Positions 61,493-64,000 of a DNA stretch of 64,000 nucleotides are shown here, one piece after another. The position numbers and the translations under genes were made by a program. The notes under the pieces were generated by a model. That model was not told where the DNA came from and made no database searches. It worked only from the letters and a program-made list of their open reading frames with translations. Source of the DNA: Polaribacter sp. ALD11. GTDB taxonomy: Bacteria; Bacteroidota; Bacteroidia; Flavobacteriales; Flavobacteriaceae. Each line of letters begins with the position of its first letter. The stretch's first letter is position 1. Location of the stretch: positions 407,001 through 471,000 of the forward strand of contig NZ_CP025119.1 of NCBI RefSeq assembly GCF_002831685.1, written 5' to 3'.

Positions 61493-61651
61493 ATGAGTTT
61501 TTTTAGAGTATTATTTGCTATTATTTTTCCGCCACTTTCTGTTATAGATAAAGGTTGTGGTTCTTTCTTTATTATCTTTTTATTAACCCTTTGTGGATGG
61601 ATTCCTGGTGTAATTGGTGCTTTGGTAATTTTGAATAATCCTAAGAATTAA
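61493..61651 (+). CDS. YqaE/Pmp3 family small membrane protein
   Basis: A 52-residue protein with two hydrophobic helices. FAIIFPPLSVIDKGCG and LLTLCGWIPGVIGALVIL match the PMP3/YqaE signature (P-P-x-x-V-x-x-x-x-G-C-G, then L-x-x-x-G-W-x-P-G-x-I-x-A-x-x-V/I). Small proteins of this family sit in the inner membrane and respond to salt or membrane stress. It is monocistronic, on the opposite strand to CsaA. It is too short for automatic length cutoffs but well supported. Confidence 0.9.
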   Translation: MSFFRVLFAIIFPPLSVIDKGCGSFFIIFLLTLCGWIPGVIGALVILNNPKN

Positions 61652-61661
61652 TTTTAAAAAA

Positions 61662-61690
61662 CGTCATTGCAAGGAACTAAACAATTAATT
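61662..61690. repeat. Degenerate CGTCATT repeat
   Basis: CGTCATTGCAAGGAACT matches the start of the repeat at 31784, but the right half has drifted (CTAAACAATTAATTC). It lies in the convergent gap between YqaE and CsaA. Confidence 0.4.
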
Positions 61691-61698
61691 CATTAAAA

Positions 61699-62037
61699 TT
61701 AATTAACCTGTTCTCCATTTTTAACAGGCTTAGAAGCTTGTAATAATACCACGTTTCCACCAGTATTATAAATACCTAAAACGAGTACTTCACTCATAAA
61801 ATTGGCTATTTGCCTTGGTTTAAAATTGATGATCGCAGAAACTTGTTTATTTAATAAATCTTCTTTAGAGTACAAATCTGTTATTTGTGCACTTGTTTTT
61901 TTTATTCCTAAGGTGCCAAAATCGATTTTAAGTTGGTAGGCAGGTTTTCTTGCTTTCGGAAAATCGTTTACTTCAATAATAGTTCCTATTCTAATATCTA
62001 CTTTTAGAAAATCTTCAAAGGTTATTTCTTCTTTCAT
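61699..62037 (-). CDS. tRNA-binding-domain protein (CsaA-like)
   Basis: A 112-residue OB-fold protein, EMAP-II/tRNA-binding type. DFLKVDIRIGTIIEVNDFPKARKPAYQLKID is the classical start and FMSEVLVLGIYN the later strand. CsaA homologues are reported chaperones or tRNA-binding proteins; the role here is not clear. It overlaps no neighbour; the DUF962-type gene precedes it by 5 bases on the same strand, so they are probably cotranscribed. Confidence 0.9.
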   Translation of the reverse strand: MKEEITFEDFLKVDIRIGTIIEVNDFPKARKPAYQLKIDFGTLGIKKTSAQITDLYSKEDLLNKQVSAIINFKPRQIANFMSEVLVLGIYNTGGNVVLLQASKPVKNGEQVN

Positions 62038-62042
62038 ACTTG

Positions 62043-62507
62043 TTATTTCTTTTTACCTAATTTCTGAATCACCCAAAGTGGTCCAATCAATAAAAACTGC
62101 AAATCTTTTGCAAAAGAAGGCTTTTTTCCTTCTACCTTATGTCCCCAGAATTGTCCAATCCAACCTACAACAAAGATAATTATAGATGCGTAGAGAAGAT
62201 TAACAGTATTGCCTAACCAGAAGTTACCAATAATACAAAGCAGTATTACAAACAACATTTCCATAAAATACCAGAAACCTAAACGGAAATAAAAAAAAGA
62301 GATTAGAACGCCAGTAACAGCCGCCCAATTTTCAATTAATGGATTGTTTAGACCAAATGAATTTTCTAGAAATAGGTTTGGTATGCTCATTAAAAGCCCT
62401 ATTACACTAAAAAAAATTAAAGGAACACAAATGTAATGTACTTGTTGGTTGGTTTCATTTTGATGGCTTATAGCATATTCATCAAACCATTGTTGTGCAG
62501 TTTTCAT
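62043..62507 (-). CDS. Mpo1-like/DUF962 membrane protein
   Basis: A 154-residue membrane protein of about four helices. The start KTAQQWFDEYAISHQNETNQQVHYICVPLIFFSV holds the conserved H-x-x-x-x-N and H-Y segments of DUF962. Yeast Mpo1, a member, is a dioxygenase that removes one carbon from 2-hydroxy fatty acids. Conserved histidines (H15, H24) and the later GWIGQFWGHKVEGKKPSF support that family. It precedes the csaA-like gene by 5 bases. Confidence 0.82.
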   Translation of the reverse strand: MKTAQQWFDEYAISHQNETNQQVHYICVPLIFFSVIGLLMSIPNLFLENSFGLNNPLIENWAAVTGVLISFFYFRLGFWYFMEMLFVILLCIIGNFWLGNTVNLLYASIIIFVVGWIGQFWGHKVEGKKPSFAKDLQFLLIGPLWVIQKLGKKK

Positions 62508-62597
62508 ATTTTAAAATTAAATTTTAAATGTATGAGTATTTTAAGTAAAAAGAAAATTAAATTTATAAATTAGTTGCATTTAGCATTTGTATTGACA

Positions 62598-63278
62598 TTA
62601 TTTTTCAGTGATTTTCTTCAACATTCTTAAAGAACTGCTGTTTTCAGAATTTATAGACAAAGATTTATTGTAGTTATCAATGGCATTCACGGTATCTTTC
62701 GCTTCTAAATAAGCATCTCCTAAACTATCGAAAGTATTAGAACTCTTAGGATATAGCTGGGTGTTTATTTTTAAAATTTCAATTGCTTTTTCAAACTCAT
62801 TATTTTTCATATAATTATATCCTGTTCTGTTAATAGTATATTGTCTAATTACAGGACTTAAAGAATCTTGTTTTTTTATTTCTAAGAATGCTTTTAAAGC
62901 TTTGTTATAGTTTTTTGCTTCAAAATATTCTGTAGGTGTTTTCTCACCAGGTTTCATTTTACTAAAAAGGTATTCTACACCTTTATGCTCTGTTTTTTCT
63001 GCTAATTTAATATGAATTTTAGGTGCACCTACAAATATTATTTTCTCATTTAATTCTTTCATGTAAAAAGAACTATCGTTTACTTTTAAAGGTTGAATAT
63101 CTTCTCTACCACGCCACTTTATAAACAATTCTTTTTCTTTGAAATAGACTTCTAAAACTTCATTGGCATTAAATAAGTAACGTCCGGTTGTTTCAGAAAT
63201 AAAATCTTCAGAATTTTTTGGTGAAGCACAACTAATGCATAAAAGGAATAGGATTGAAGGTAGAAGATGGTTTCTCAT
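62598..63278 (-). CDS. TPR-containing lipoprotein
   Basis: A 226-residue lipoprotein with lipid Cys17 in FLLCISCASP. A beta-rich N-terminal part (about 30-100) resembles the DUF3471-like barrels often attached to hydrolases. Two or three tetratricopeptide repeats follow (FEAKNYNKALKAFLEIKKQD; YMKNNEFEKAIEILKINTQL; SLGDAYLEAKDTVNAIDNYN). It may be an adaptor; no catalytic site is seen. Monocistronic. Confidence 0.8.
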   Translation of the reverse strand: MRNHLLPSILFLLCISCASPKNSEDFISETTGRYLFNANEVLEVYFKEKELFIKWRGREDIQPLKVNDSSFYMKELNEKIIFVGAPKIHIKLAEKTEHKGVEYLFSKMKPGEKTPTEYFEAKNYNKALKAFLEIKKQDSLSPVIRQYTINRTGYNYMKNNEFEKAIEILKINTQLYPKSSNTFDSLGDAYLEAKDTVNAIDNYNKSLSINSENSSSLRMLKKITEK

Positions 63279-63476
63279 GATTGGTTTGGTAGATTGATTC
63301 TTTATTTTAGACGACTAATCTATAGGTTTTGTTACAGTTTATCGAAAAAATAAAAGATTTAATAAAATTAAATACAAACCATTCTTAGTAATGAAGTAAT
63401 TTCTTTGCAAATGAAGAAGATTTCATTTACAAAGAAAAAACAACTTTAAAATATTTTATTCACCCTGTTTTAAATG

Positions 63477-63986
63477 TTAAATACTTTTAACAAAATCTAA
63501 GAATACTTTTTTATGCAGTTCAAGGTCTATATTAGGAGAAAGTGACGCACGTACAATATAATCCTTATCGCCTTCTTTAGTAGTACCTTGAGTAGAGGTT
63601 GCAGGTATGGTCCAATAGCAGCCTTTTAATTGTCCGTAACTTACACAGAATTTACTTTCATTAGGAATTTCTGTAATCATTAAATTGATTAACTTCAAGT
63701 TTAATGCTCTTTTGTAAGATTCTCTTTCTTTATCTGTAGTTCCTTTTGTAGGAAGGTCTAATGAAAAAACGGATGGAGTAAAGCCTTCTTCTGCCAATTC
63801 TTTTGAGACAAAATTAATTTTTGCTGCTGGTAGCGTAGCAGTAATAAAGTTTACAAAATCGCGAGTATTTACGTAAGCATCTGCAATTCTTTGGTTCATA
63901 GAAGGCAATTGTTTTGCCAATATTTCCATTTGAAGTGCTGTCGCTTCATTATCGCAAAGCTTTAGGTGAAGTTCTATTTTTTCCAT
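63477..63986 (-). CDS. Protein of unknown function
   Basis: A 169-residue soluble protein that I do not recognise. It has a helical N-terminal part (ATALQMEILAKQLPSMNQRI), an acidic middle and a C-terminal hydrophobic helix (ELHKKVFLDFVKSI). A cysteine pair appears in SKFCVSYGQLKGCYW. There is no signal peptide or clear domain. It is monocistronic, with a 198-base upstream-side gap to the TPR gene in which I see no gene. Confidence 0.65.
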   Translation of the reverse strand: MEKIELHLKLCDNEATALQMEILAKQLPSMNQRIADAYVNTRDFVNFITATLPAAKINFVSKELAEEGFTPSVFSLDLPTKGTTDKERESYKRALNLKLINLMITEIPNESKFCVSYGQLKGCYWTIPATSTQGTTKEGDKDYIVRASLSPNIDLELHKKVFLDFVKSI

Positions 63987-64000
63987 TAAAGTTGCTGTTT

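Overview
The window is an AT-rich chromosomal segment of a marine-type Flavobacteriaceae bacterium. Polaribacter or Tenacibaculum relatives are my best guess from protein style; the sequence alone does not prove the genus. Pointers to Bacteroidetes are the -7 promoter boxes of the TAnnTTTG type, the near absence of strong Shine-Dalgarno sites, BshA (bacillithiol), a TonB receptor with a carboxypeptidase-regulatory-like N-terminus, imelysin and DUF4856 lipoproteins, and many short intergenic repeats. I saw no rRNA, tRNA, CRISPR array, phage or complete insertion sequence.

Layout. 1-4.5 kb: 3' part of bshA, a DUF937 protein, a DAACS symporter, a 3-mercaptopyruvate-type sulfurtransferase and a TerB-like protein. 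4.5-6.9 kb: a long leader followed by cysteine dioxygenase and a PLP decarboxylase, a likely cysteine-to-hypotaurine pair. 6.9-8.0 kb: a HAD phosphatase and a DCC-family protein. 8.4-12.7 kb: a four-gene MacAB-like ABC efflux operon. 12.8-19.4 kb: DUF1853, DUF2461, MATE, thioesterase, DEAD helicase, TRIC channel, MaoC hydratase and a membrane protein. 19.5-24.6 kb: a TetR/ABC/HlyD/TolC export operon whose ATPase domain is degenerate. 24.8-29.3 kb: cold-shock-domain protein, aroB, proline dehydrogenase coupled to a LETM1-like protein, a Crp/Fnr regulator and a flavodoxin-fold oxidoreductase.

29.4-36.9 kb: a complete thiamin operon behind a TPP riboswitch, thiS-thiC-(TenI-like)-thiD-thiE-thiG-thiH-thiF, with three small repeat elements in its internal gaps. 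37-43 kb: typA, an MtfA-like peptidase, an orphan domain protein, a thioredoxin, an MFS transporter and an HMG-CoA-lyase-like enzyme. 43.2-51.1 kb: a 5'-nucleotidase lipoprotein, then a probable iron-uptake operon of DUF4856 lipoprotein, imelysin lipoprotein, a vitamin-K-carboxylase-like HTTM membrane protein and a TonB receptor. Two identical operator-like 15-mers and two internal terminators lie in this operon. 51.4-64 kb: guaB, a YqhA protein, aldehyde dehydrogenase with an AraC regulator, a second DAACS symporter, VOC and HxlR genes, a large M14 carboxypeptidase, a tiny YqaE/Pmp3 gene, CsaA, an Mpo1-like protein, a TPR lipoprotein and an unrecognised protein.

The most promising novelty is the DUF4856-imelysin-HTTM-TonB cluster. 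Its HTTM protein aligns along its length with human gamma-glutamyl carboxylase (from memory) and keeps both catalytic residues (H114, K171). Next come the eukaryote-like cysteine dioxygenase/decarboxylase pair, the degenerate-ATPase exporter, and two copies of a covarying structured element (14553-14658 on +, 31681-31770 on -) that may be the flavo-1 RNA.
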